NCBI RefSeq assembly: GCF_963678635.1
Contig: NC_087068.1
Span: 59,257,896 to 59,321,895, forward strand
Origin: Symsagittifera roscoffensis
Lineage: Eukaryota > Xenacoelomorpha > Acoela > Convolutidae
Direction of reading: 5' to 3'
Length of the DNA stretch: 64,000 bases
Shown: in pieces, positions 31,501 to 43,500 of the stretch
Layout: each line of letters opens with the position of its first letter
Position numbering within the stretch: position 1 is the first letter of the stretch
The notes under the pieces: model-generated
Databases searched by the model: none
What the model was told of the DNA's origin: nothing
The model's input: only the letters and a program-made list of their open reading frames with translations
Program-made: the position numbers and the translations under genes

Positions 31501-34500
31501 CGCGTTAATGGTCCCAAATTGGCCAAAATGGCAATCTTTAAACCCTCATAACTTTACGAAAAACGATTACAGGTAAAAAATCTTTCCAAATTTAAGCTCA
31601 GCACAACAATACTTTTTGAAATATATTTTAAAAATCCCGTCAAAAATGGTTAGTGAAAAATTCGAAATTTGTCTGAAAAAAACCCACCCCGAGCACAAAT
31701 ATTCTTCGTTACTTTCGTTATGAAAGTCGGAACAATAATAGTCTGTGTTAAAATCCTTAGCATTAAACAACTATTAAGCACAGCCATTGATTAAAATGAA
31801 GACTGAGCTTGGAAAAAAAGGAAGTTCAATTTATTACACAAGCTATGCTGTGTAATAAATGTGTAATAATTGTGTAATAAATGAGTGTTACGACTGAAAA
31901 CATAGACCTAGCGTTCAACTCCCCTAGTGGGAAAAAAACTAATCAAATAGGAGTTGCTGTAATGTATGTCCTCAACTTCTTACGCTTGCTATCTGTTGAG
32001 TCTATGACAGATGCATCAGTGGTCTGATTGAGCCAGCCATAGTATGCAGTGAGCCAGAAGTCGATCCTGCTGGAGGCAATCTGAGGCATCGCTCCCAGCT
32101 CTTCTGGCAACCGCAGAAGTTTCTCGTCATTCGCATAGTAGTCCACTGCTCCTATGAATTGACAAGCAAATATACTTCGAAAATTGCAATCAAACAATTT
32201 AAGGACAATTAAATGGCAAATGACTTTTTTCGAGACTTATTTATATTGTTCAATTTGGCTGGAGAAATAAACTATGCATAGAAAAAAAGTACCTCAAACT
32301 GTTTTGACAAACTAAATCCCATGTATATTTTCTGGCTGTAGTTTCGTTAGATTTTTGGCTCGCGAGGGATGGCATAGACAGAATTAAAGCCATCCCTCGC
32401 GAGTCAAAAATCTAAGGAAACTTTACGACACAGAAAAAACTCTTAGAAACTCTTAACCATTTCGTCCATTCTGTTAACAAACCATTTCGTCCATTCTCAA
32501 ATTCCAGAAAAGTCTAGCACATGATTGCAACTCTGTTGCTAATCGCAAGGGTAATCAGTCAGACTTCGAGAAGAACAAATTTGCGATATTCTCTTCGACC
32601 TCTTTTTCCCTGAAAGAACCCAAGAAAGCGCGTGTACTTGCCGAAGAAAACGAACGCCTCGTCTCCGTCGCTTTGGAAGTACTGCTTGGATATCTGGATG
32701 TAGTCGTAGAAGTAGTTGCCCTCCGGGATGAACCAGTCCTCCTGGTAGTCCTGTTCTATCTGCACAGTTCCCGCCAACCCAATTGCAAACAGCAACAGAG
32801 CAACCACCACAACCACAATCTAAACCAAAATCACACCGGTTTCATCAAATCATGACTGTCGACCTCTTTGACGGGAGGATGCCGATTATGATGTAGCCTC
32901 AGCCCAGTGAGCTTGTTCTGTTTGGGTTGCATTAACTAAGTAGATGTTTTCAGCTTTAATTAAGGTTTTGATTTCATGGCATTATCAAGTTGTTTTGATA
33001 ATATTGATAAATATATGCAGACGCTGAATTGGAAAGCAACATGGTTCCTTGAGAGGGCGCAATAATAAATTCTGCTTAAATTATTAGTCCGCGTGTCAGG
33101 ACATTTGTGTCCCAGACAGAGTAGTCGAAACGTCATGTTTAGAGTTGAGCTCAATTTGAGACAACGATGATGAAATATCGCTGGTCAGAAATTTTGATAT
33201 AACTCTAGCAGAAAGGGCAATAAAGATAGAAGAAAAGAATCTACACAAATGCAAACTATTCAAGAAGTGTCAATCCTTGATTCGATAGTGTTGAAAAAGC
33301 GAAAATCGAGAAAGCCAAAGATATCATTGGTCATCAGGCTTTTTGAATTGAAAGTCGCAGTGAAGCGGAACTGATCGTAAGTTGTATCAGCACAAATATT
33401 AGAATAATTGAAAACCAAAAATTTGATCAGAACGGGCCAAGATGGCAGAAGTAGTGAAAACGCTAACGAAAATCAACTGCGAATCATGATCATACATTTC
33501 AACACAAGTCGGAAAAATCAACCTTATGAGAATAAAAAGAAATCAATTTATAACACAGAGGCAAAGCCACGCTTCGCAAACAATAGCGAGAACACGACAA
33601 TAAGCAGCTCTATAAAGTGCAATAAGAAAAAGTAGAAATAAGCATCGAATTGGTAAAAATTCGGCTACATTAGATCTCCGACCTACGGCGACCTAGAGAA
33701 ATTGAGTCTCACGCACTAACCACGGACGCTTAATAATCAACACACACTAACCACAAATAAAACAAAGAACAGATGCGAAAATGAAATTTCCAATGCAGCA
33801 GATCCTGATTATAGCAAAAGTGCCACCACATGCGTGAACAGTTTTAATGAACACTTTTGTTTCAGAGTTAAGTTAGAAAAAAAGGTTCGCACTAATACAT
33901 TACGCTGCTCGCAAGTGTAAAAAGAGCTGCATTAGTTCGATCTCATTCAAGGGATGCATCTCGTTCAAAAATACAAACGATGATGAGCTGCAGTATATAA
34001 GGCCCCAGATGAAGCAGGACTAAAACTCGAGTTCTTATTCAATGAGAGAATTACACCTGTAAACAACGAAAGCGTGCGGTATTCTCATGATGTAGTAGTA
34101 GTAGTAGTAAAAGACTTTAATTCCATTGGTGGATACAGGGTTAATATAAATATTGAATGAACTTACGATCGACAATTTTTACAAAAACATTTGACAAAGA
34201 ATGTGCATGATCTGTTTATATCAAACAAAGTTGAAGTTTTAAGCAGTAAAAATTTATTCAGTTTTGATTTGAACATTCCCAGGGGCATGTCGAAAGATAT
34301 AATTTTCAGACGCAGAAGTTCATTGGCAGCACGGGGAGCTCGTACAAAGAAGTTATCGTCAGTTTTCAATTTCCTCGTGTTCGGTATGACGAATAGGCCA
34401 CTCGTAGCGGAACGCGTAGGAAGCGAGCTGGTTGCACTTTTGCAGTCAACATCAATAACATTGTTATGGAGCTTCCAAAGTAGAAGAATTTCAACTCTAA

Positions 34501-37500
34501 TCAATACATAGCTAATTGGAAGCATATTCAGATTTAGTAGCCCTGAAACATACGATGAACATTTCTTGATCCATCTTAGAACTTTGTACTGGAACAGTTC
34601 AAGCTGATGTAATAGTGTCAAAGAAGGGCACCATGCAGGAGCACCGTAAAGTAAGATTGACAGAATGAGAGTATTGTAAAGTAACTTTTTTCGACTGCAG
34701 GATACCGAGAAAGGAATATTTCGTTTCAGAAAATAAAACAATCTGGAACATTTTATCAACTTAGTATTCAGATGGGATTTCCAGGAAAGATTGTTGGAGA
34801 CTATGATACCAAGATCTTTAATTTCATCAACAAATGGTAAGATGTCTGATCCGAGCAAGAATTGGATAGAATCATCATAACCACCAAAGTTCAGAACTTT
34901 ACATTTGGCAGAATGAAACTGTAAGTGATTGTTAGTTGACCAATTAAAAAGAGAATCGATATCTTTTTGAACTAATGATGGAGCAGATGAGCTTTTAATC
35001 TTCAGGTCGTCTGCAAATAGATAAAATTCACTATTTAACACATCATCGGTCATATCATTTATAAATAAAATAAACAGAAGTGGGCCGAGAACACTCCCCT
35101 GAGGAACGCCCGAGGTAACTGGCAGAGGAGACGAAATTGATTGATTTATTAGCACACACTGATACCGGTTTGACAGATAAGATTCAAACAACTGGAGAAA
35201 TTCAAAATCAAAGCCGAGTATAACAAGTTTAGCAAGTAACAAATGATGCGGTACTGAATCAAAAGCTTTTCTCACATCAAAGTAAATGGCTAGTCCAGGA
35301 GAGTTTTTATCGCAGGAAGAATAAATTGAGTCGAGATAGATGATCAATTGGCTGATAGTACTGCGCGACTTCATGAAACCATGTTGCTGACGTTTGATTA
35401 GATGTCTAACTTTTGGATAAATAAAGTTGAAAAGAATTCTTTCCAGGATAAGGGAAATTCGTGGTAAAATACTAATTGGTCTGTAGTTAGTAATGTCATT
35501 GCGAGCATCAGATTTGTATAAAGGGGTAACAAAAGAAGTTTTCCACTGACTAGGCCAGTTTTTGTGTTTCAATATCCAGGCATATAAATCGTAAACGAGG
35601 GGTGATATGATATCAGAGCAGTGAGATAACACGAAAGAGGGAATATTATCCGGACCAGTATTACTAGTGTCGGGACAGTAATTCAAAAATGATTCAATAT
35701 CAGGTAATGATAAGTTAAGATCGTTTAAACAAATCGAAACATTGGAGAACAAGTCTGGCAATGTGAACATTTCTTGGTCATTGAAAACTGATGCGAAGAA
35801 CTTGTTGAATCCAGTAGCTTTTTCGAGTTCAGTTGTCAAGGAAATATTGCCGTGATACATGATGGATGGAAGGGCAGAATTATAACCGAGAGTTTTGAGG
35901 AGCTTAAAACATTCGCTCGTAGAAGAAAGATTGAACTGATAAATAAAGACCTCTTTGTCCAATTCAATTGATTCAGAAAGATATCTAGTGATATCTTTCA
36001 ATTTAATTGCCTGCAAATAAGAATTTTCTTTTTTTAATTTGCGAAGTGTTGTTTCTTTCTGATTAATTAAATGAACAGTATGCGAAGAATAAAATATCGG
36101 CAACACCTTCCTTTTGGAACGTTTTAATTTAATGGCAGACTTGAACGAGCTATTGAGAAGACTATACCACTTATCAGCATAGGACTCTATTGTGCAAGAA
36201 TTAAGAGATACCAAATTGTACATAGATTGAAGATAAGTATTGAAAGTTTGGATGTTAAAAGAAGATTTGGAATAGGAACTTTGCAGCTCACAAGTCGGAT
36301 GGACAGAATTAAAATTAAAGAAAATGGGGTAGTGGTCGGAGAAAATTTGATTGCCAACTGATACAGGTAAGTTTATTTCATTAGAAATAACGAGATCTAG
36401 GATATTTTTGTTCTTATGTGTCGCTTCAGTAACAAACTGCAGAAAACCATTTTCGATAATGATTTCAAGAAAAGAGCGTTCGTTTGTAGAAGAAGAGGAG
36501 TAAGTATTCCAATCAATAGAAGGAAAATTAAGTTTCTCGATGGTTTGGTCCCTGCTCGGGGGGAGAAGCGCGGACCTGTGGATTTTCACAGATCGCAAAA
36601 TTCAAACCTGGGGGGGAGAGGAGCCCGACAGTGTGTTTAGCCTAGGCCACACTGTCGGGCGATACTTCACCCGTCAACAACTCACCCACGGAGTAGCCGA
36701 CCATGGGGGGAAATTACAGGCAATCAACATCCCAGCAAATAGGAAGCGCCATGTGGAAGTAATGGCAAGACAGAAGAACGGAAGACGGTCAGGAAAGACT
36801 ACAAAAAAGCGAAGAAACGGTGGGAAGAAGAGTGGTGGATGGAGATTGTCGAAGACGCGAGGAAGGCAGAACTCCAAGGTGACATCGGGACGCTGTACAA
36901 GACGCTGAAGCGTATTGGAATCAGAGACAACTGCACCTTTGAAGACGAAACATTCAGCCCCGAAGAGTTCCGAAGTCACTTTATGAAAGTATCAGAGAAC
37001 AGATACGAAAGGGGACGAGACGAGATCGTTAGGACCATGGAAGAGATCCCCGAACGCACCGACCAGACAGCACTAGAAGCGGCCATTGAACTGGAGAGAG
37101 TGGTCACGTGGAGCGAATTTGAAACAGAGTTGGCCAAGATAAGGGATGGAGCACCAGGGAACGACGGAGTTCGGATGCTAGCAGTAAAGGTGGCCAGCAA
37201 ACCAATTAAGCAGGAGCTCCACAGGATGATTGGGCAGTTGATAGACATGAAACCGGAGGAATGGCCAGAAGAAATAAAGGAAGGCTGGGTCATTCCCCTG
37301 CACAAGAAAGGCCCCAAGAACGACCTGGGCAACTACCGTGGAGTGTGCCTGTTACCACTGGCGAGCAGACTGATCGCACGTATCCTCGCGACGAGACTCC
37401 GGACATGGGCAGAAACCATTGGCGCTCTGGACGAGAACCAGAACGGTTTCCGTGGTGGAAGGTCTACGGCTGACTCAACGCAGATCATTATCCGGATGGA

Positions 37501-40500
37501 AGAAGAAACAAGAAGAGTGTACGGGATGACAGACGAGTGTAACGAGAACCGTCCAGGGGCTGTCCTCCTAGACATCACCAAGGCTTACCCTCGCACCAAC
37601 AAACCCCTTCTGTGGGGTATGTTAGCCAGATTTGGCATGACGGACAAGGTGCTCGATCTGCTGAAAGGTCTCCATGAAGAAACGCGATACCGGGTGAAAG
37701 GAAAGGAAGGTCTCAGCGATGATTGGGCCCCAGCCAGAGGACTCAGAGAGGGGTGCGCAACATCACCTATCCTTTTCAACGTATATCATGCCGAAGCAAT
37801 AAGAAGAGCGGAAAGAGAACGGAGAAAGGAGGCGGCGGAGAGAGGTCAAGAGTGCGGTCTCACCTGGAGGTGGACACCAGGAGGCAGCCTCCCACCGAGA
37901 GAAGGGCCCAGAGCATTGCATAGCAGCAACAAGTGTAATTTCATCCTGGAGGACTCGTTGTTCGCAGACGACACCTCTCTACTTGGTTGGACCGAAGAGC
38001 TCGTCATAGGGAAAGAGGTGATCAAGAAGAAAATGATGGAGTTTGAAGAGAAATGCCACGACGGCAAAGAAGAGTCCATCACTTTTGCAACTACCAGCGC
38101 CCAGAAGACTAGAATGCTGGGAACGCTCATCGGGAAACGAGAAGACCGAGGAGCCAGGATCAAGAGAGGGTACCACGCGTGGAGCAAGGTGAAACAATGG
38201 CTCTGGAATTCGAGCCTCTCCAAGCGCACCAGAGCATTGGTGGTCCAAGCCGTAGTGGAGTCCACTCTCCTGTTTGACTGTAGCGTTAGAGCATGGACAC
38301 CGACCGACATCCAGAAGTTCCAGAGCGTTGCAGACAGAGCCTACAGGTTTGTGTGGAACAATGGAAAACCTCACACACTGATAAGGATGCAGAATGAAGG
38401 AGTCAACAGCTACGAGATCCGCAGACAGTTGAACATTGAATCGATAAGGACTAAGATCGAGTGCAGAGCATTAGAGCGAATGGGCCACGTTCTCAGAATG
38501 TCGGATGAGAGGATTGTGAAGAAAGCCGTGCTCGGATCCTGGGACATGGAGAGGACACGCAGTGGGAACTCGCGAGGCAACACCATCCAGTACTGGCGCA
38601 GACTGCTGAAAGAAGCGGGACATGAAGACGACAACAGCGAGAACCTCACCAACGACCGGAAACGATGGAAGAAGACCGTTACAGATCGCAGGACGTTCCT
38701 CAAAAACTGGGAGACGCAAATGTGCAACTGGCACAGAGGATCGGAAAAACCGGCCCGCTCACAATGGAATAGAGAGAGAATAAGTGACAGCGGTTGGCCT
38801 TGCCGCTGGGACGGATGCGACAAGATGTGCGCAACAAAAGGAGGACGGACGAATCACGAGAGAAAAGCACACAGAAGGGAGTCAGTGGACTTCAAGTGTC
38901 CAAAGTGCAACGACAGTTTTTCGGACCAGGCTGCTCTGACAAACCACTTCAAGGCGTGCCAAGGAGGGCAGGGTGGGTTCTGTCCGAAGTGTCAGAGGTC
39001 CCTGTCGTTGAGCAACATGGCAAGACACCGGAGGACCTGTCGAGGAGAACATCCGACAGCCCCAGAAGTAACCAACACCATTATCACAGGACGATTCGCC
39101 GGAACGAGAGCCAGAATCCAATGCGAAGAATGCGGTACTTGGGTGACAAAAAACAACATTTCAAGACACTGGAGCACATGTCCTGGAAACTGGGAATCAA
39201 GGCCCCCCACGGGGCGTAAATGACAAAAGAAGAAGAAGAAGGAAAATTAAAGTCCCCGAGAAGGTAAAAATTATAGGTATTTCCGTATCCGTATTGCTGT
39301 AAAATTTCTTCAATCTTCAACAAGTAGGACTCAATGCAATTTAGGAGGAGTTGAATATTAACAGAATAAATAGAAGACATGGGAGGGTTATAGATGAGAA
39401 CAAAGAAGGAGGGTAGTTCGCTTAATACAACACATGAAACGGCAAATTCAAATGACGGAATGGTAGTATTCATAGCTTTGAGAGGGTCGTTGGCCGATTG
39501 TGCAATAAGTAGACCACCGTGCTGTCTTCGTTCTCGATCTGTTCTACATATAGTGATATAAGAAAAGCCAAGAAAAATTTCAGGATCATCAATGTCGGGA
39601 TTAAGCCAAGTTTCTGTAAGAAACACCAAAGAAATCAAATTAGTATTACAGAGACTAATTAATTCGTATCTCTTATCGAGTGGACATATAGATTGACAAT
39701 TTAACAGTAAGCAATTCGTAGATTCTAGTCAATTTGAGGATATGTCAACTGGCGCGCCTTTATAGTAAAGTTTAAGATTTTTGATTCGAAAATCTTTGTT
39801 TTTCGCCTCGGAAGTAATCATTTGATATCGTTTGGCCAGAAGATTTTTCTCAGTTTGACGATCCGAATGTGAAAGGAACTTTTTAATATACACTCGGTTA
39901 ATGTAATTCTGAAGGTAGTGACTACGAGCAAAGCAGTTATTTAAGAATCGGTCATTAGAAGTTGTAACAAGGAGGGGTCGACATCTTGGTCTATCAGAAG
40001 CTAATTCATTTGGAGAAGATTTAGTAATCTTTCCAAGGCGTCGAATCGCAGTGATATTATTCTCTGGATGCAATCCCATATGTTGCATTATTCTATCAAT
40101 TTCTGTTGAGTCGTTTTCAATTTGCTTAAAATAAGAGCTTTCGTTTTCAGGAATACCAGTAATAACAAACTGCAGTTCAGTATTAGGTAACGATTTCTTA
40201 CTGCCGGATACTATATCACTATAAGAAGGTAAAGATTTAGTGACCGCTTCTTTGACATTTTCATTCACGCCAGGGATAACTTCACTGATAAGTTTAGGGA
40301 CAAGATTTGTAACCGTAGTATTTATTTTATCGCTCAAGTCATTAAATAAAGCATCCAACTTAGCTTCGGTGCAAATTGTTGACTTATCTCCTCTCTGCAG
40401 ACAGTTGTCACATAGCCACTGGAGATTTGCTTTTGTCCCTAGCCAACGCACATCATCGATAGAAAGTCCAACACAAGGGCCATGAACCCATTTCCCACAA

Positions 40501-43500
40501 GAAGAGCATCCAATAGCCGAGCTGTCATCATCATTGACGGGCTTCTTGCAGATACATTTAGGACTGGACTCAGAGTTCAATCTGGTGGTCCTGGGTTTAG
40601 GGCCCATAATCATTCAATATATGAAACTATTTAATGGGACCCAACAATAGAAAACTTTTAACCTATCAAAATCGCTAGACGCTCCTAATAACTACATGAT
40701 TTTTGCACATAATCGAAGTCTTTATTAACATAAAATGAATAAAATTTTGCTGTACAATTCAATTCGTACAGATATGCAAAAAATTGTTCTATTTTTCATT
40801 TTTTTAAAAATCTGTTTGAAGTTTTTTTCCAATACCCGACTTCGCTCCTGAATTTATTCACTGGCCTGGATTTTTTTGGTTTCTTTGAGATGTTCCCAAT
40901 TTCTTTGAAATTTTTGACTACTCAATTCTGTTGGGCTGAAAAAATTAAAACTAATTTTAAACATTCGGCCCTCCATCATGAGGTACGTCACCAGTGAAAG
41001 CTCTTCAAACCAACGAGCAGCTGCTGCAGCTACAAAAACTAACAGCATGTGAAGCTTCTTAATATTCTAAACGAGGCGAAGCTGCACATCACAAACACAA
41101 GAAACAATGCGCAAAGAAATTGCATCAATAAATTTTTAGGTGCAAGGAAAAAATACTGAGATCTGATAAATAAAAGCCCTCTAGGGAACCACATCTCGAG
41201 CATCCAAGGGAGCAGGCCTACATAACTGTGCTGCTGAAGCTTCAAAAGCCACATCAATAGCAACTATTAAAAAAATACCCAGGCTATTATAATGTCAACA
41301 CTATTTAGCCAAAGTAAAACCAAAATGAACACTATCTAATGCGAGTTTGATTAGAAAAGACGACTCCTAACTCAAGCTCACATGTGTAATCAGCGATATG
41401 TTTTTGAAACATCTTGAAGAACTAGAAGCGCTTTTAGCCAGTCTTGATTCAGAACCAACTTTTCAAACAGATGCGAAGCGGAGCTTCGCAACGCTTGCGA
41501 TGCAAAAAACACATGGCGCAACAAAATAGTAAATGAAAAAAAAAAACAGAAGTCACAAATTAAGTTGAAAAAAATAGTTGAAAAAACTTGAGAAATAACA
41601 AGTACAAAAACTCCCAAGTTGGAATCGGAGGAAGTTTATAAACAGTCATTTAAAAAATGGAAATCATTTAAAAATTTCATTACTTTCAAAACCTACGACC
41701 CATCCAAACTGAAACACATAATCGCATACGAATATACTTTACCCTCAAAACAACGCAACATAAGTTGACTAAGTCGATGGAACATAAACTGAAACTGTCC
41801 ATATATTTTTCAAAACAATTGAAAAAATCAGACCTGGTAAATTTAAAAATTATTATTCTTTCAGTTATAGCAAAAACTGTTTAATTTGGAACACAACCCA
41901 ATGCTTTAAAAATTTAGCCAATAAAAACCCAACCAGATAAAAAATAGTTTTAAAAAATCAAAAACCAAACCGACAGAAACTAGGACGAAAACCACGAACA
42001 CGAAAAAAAAACGGAAAATAAACCGATGAAAACTAGGAAGCCAAAATAAATTGATTTTTTTTTTGAAAAGACAATTTCAACCTGAAACAAGCTTTAACTA
42101 AATACTTAATTAAATGATAGTAGTTCATTTGAATTCTCAAGAAATTGAGCTGGCAGATGAATGAGTCCAGGAGATGAAAGACTCCTGTTTACAAGCTAAT
42201 TACGGGAAAAAGTCTAGTACCTAACGCAATACCCTTGCTTATTGCGAGGGTAATCAATGAATTCAAAAACAAAGGGAAACTAGAGAAAAAAATAATTGAG
42301 CCTTCTGAAAGATTAAAGAAACTTAATTGAAATCAATAGATTTAATAGAACTATCAGAACATCATAAATATATATTTTGAGACAACCTTTTACAATATAC
42401 CCTCTTGCATTATTTATAGCCAAAAACAATATGCAAAAGCTCTCAATAAGTTACAGAGAATTCAGTGTTGAATTTGTTGCGAAAAAAATTTAGTTGAAGT
42501 TTAAATGAACTCATTTATGAGCTCAAAATTTTAAATGACCTCAGTTTTGTAAAAAGGTACATCGCTTTTAAGATCCATACATCTTACAAAACACCATTAT
42601 TTCGAAAATTGTTTTAAACTGATTCAGGTCTAATCTGAGCTTATCACTCATGTCTTGAGCTGTTGCCTATTCTTTTATATTATTGATTTCCGGAGTCAGT
42701 ATGCAAACTTAAACCTCCTCTCACTTGATCGCTGGTTACTATTGCATGGGCGTTGGAAAACCACAGTCTAACCCTCCACTCTTTTGCTTTGCGGGTGTTA
42801 TGGAGATTATAGGGACATGACACGGTTAGTAGAGGCAGAACCATAAACCGTACAAATTCTCCACGAGTCGAAGTGGAGATTCGCAACACTTGCGATGCAA
42901 ATCACACATTGCGGTACAAAACAGTGAATGAAAATAAAAAGAGTCAAAAAAATTCTCAAAAATTATGGAAAAAATTTTGTTGAAAGAATAATTTGCCAAA
43001 AGTTGAAAAAATACCGCAACAAAAAATTCACAGAGGCGAAGTTGCGCTTCGCATACACAGAGAAAAATATGACTGATAATGCTACTGGGAAAAACTGAAT
43101 GAGTAAAACTTTGAGTCTACAAAACTTCTCAAGTGACGCACGCCGATTATGAGTCTACATAATTGCTAAGTGACGCAAGCCAATTATGATGCATTAGCAG
43201 TACCAGGCAATTTAAAAAAAAGAAATTTACCAAATAACACGACTCAATTTACAGTGCGGACTCATTTTAACTAGTATACGAAAAATTTCATTAAGATATC
43301 CCCCCTTAAGTGACCAACCGTAGATTTTTCCCTCAAGCAGCGATTTAAACTTGAAAATTAATTCTGTGTAATGTATGCATTTCGAACGAACGCGCTCATA
43401 AAATTAGTTGTCACAATTTATATGTGGGGTTGCATTTGAAGGCTGTTAATAACCTAAGCTAACGTAATTTTAATCAATTTTCTCCAAATAAACTTAATTT

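Larger units (their letters stand above)
36532..39236 (+). mobile_element. Nested non-LTR retrotransposon with zinc-finger RT
   Basis: A 2.7-kb insertion in the opposite orientation to LINE-2, bounded by 14-bp duplications and ending in a short (AAG)n tail. It is clearly more GC-rich than its surroundings, and its codon usage differs from both LINEs. The single large ORF has reverse transcriptase and C-terminal zinc fingers. No full endonuclease precedes it, so it is probably 5'-truncated. The first 210 bases contain a hairpin (36,623-36,660) and a short 'ADHGGKLQAIN' in another frame that could be the end of an endonuclease; that reading is inference. Confidence 0.93.
34091..40660 (-). mobile_element. 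LINE-2: PHD-type Jockey/CR1-like LINE, split by another element
   Basis: Minus-strand non-LTR element, same orientation as the host gene. From 5' to 3': short leader, ORF1 with a PHD-like finger (40,613-39,729), ORF2 (39,728-34,163, interrupted), and a (TAC)n tail at 34,109-34,092. With the 2.7-kb insertion removed the LINE is about 3.9 kb. The 5' limit is approximate. ORF1 and ORF2 carry no other obvious lesion, so it was probably intact when interrupted. ORF1 and ORF2 lie in one frame, separated only by TGA. Confidence 0.88.

Noticed and set aside
32636-32641. GT donor 4 nt downstream for exon 9 (and likewise at 57,117 for exon 1)
   Set aside because: Both shift the frame and reach a stop in the next exon, whereas the GC cut restores conserved sequence.
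38794-39219. Overlapping ORFs in other frames of the nested RT gene (also 37,846-38,310 and 38,410-38,823, minus)
   Set aside because: Shadows of a GC-rich coding region; only the 36,839 frame has RT and zinc-finger motifs.
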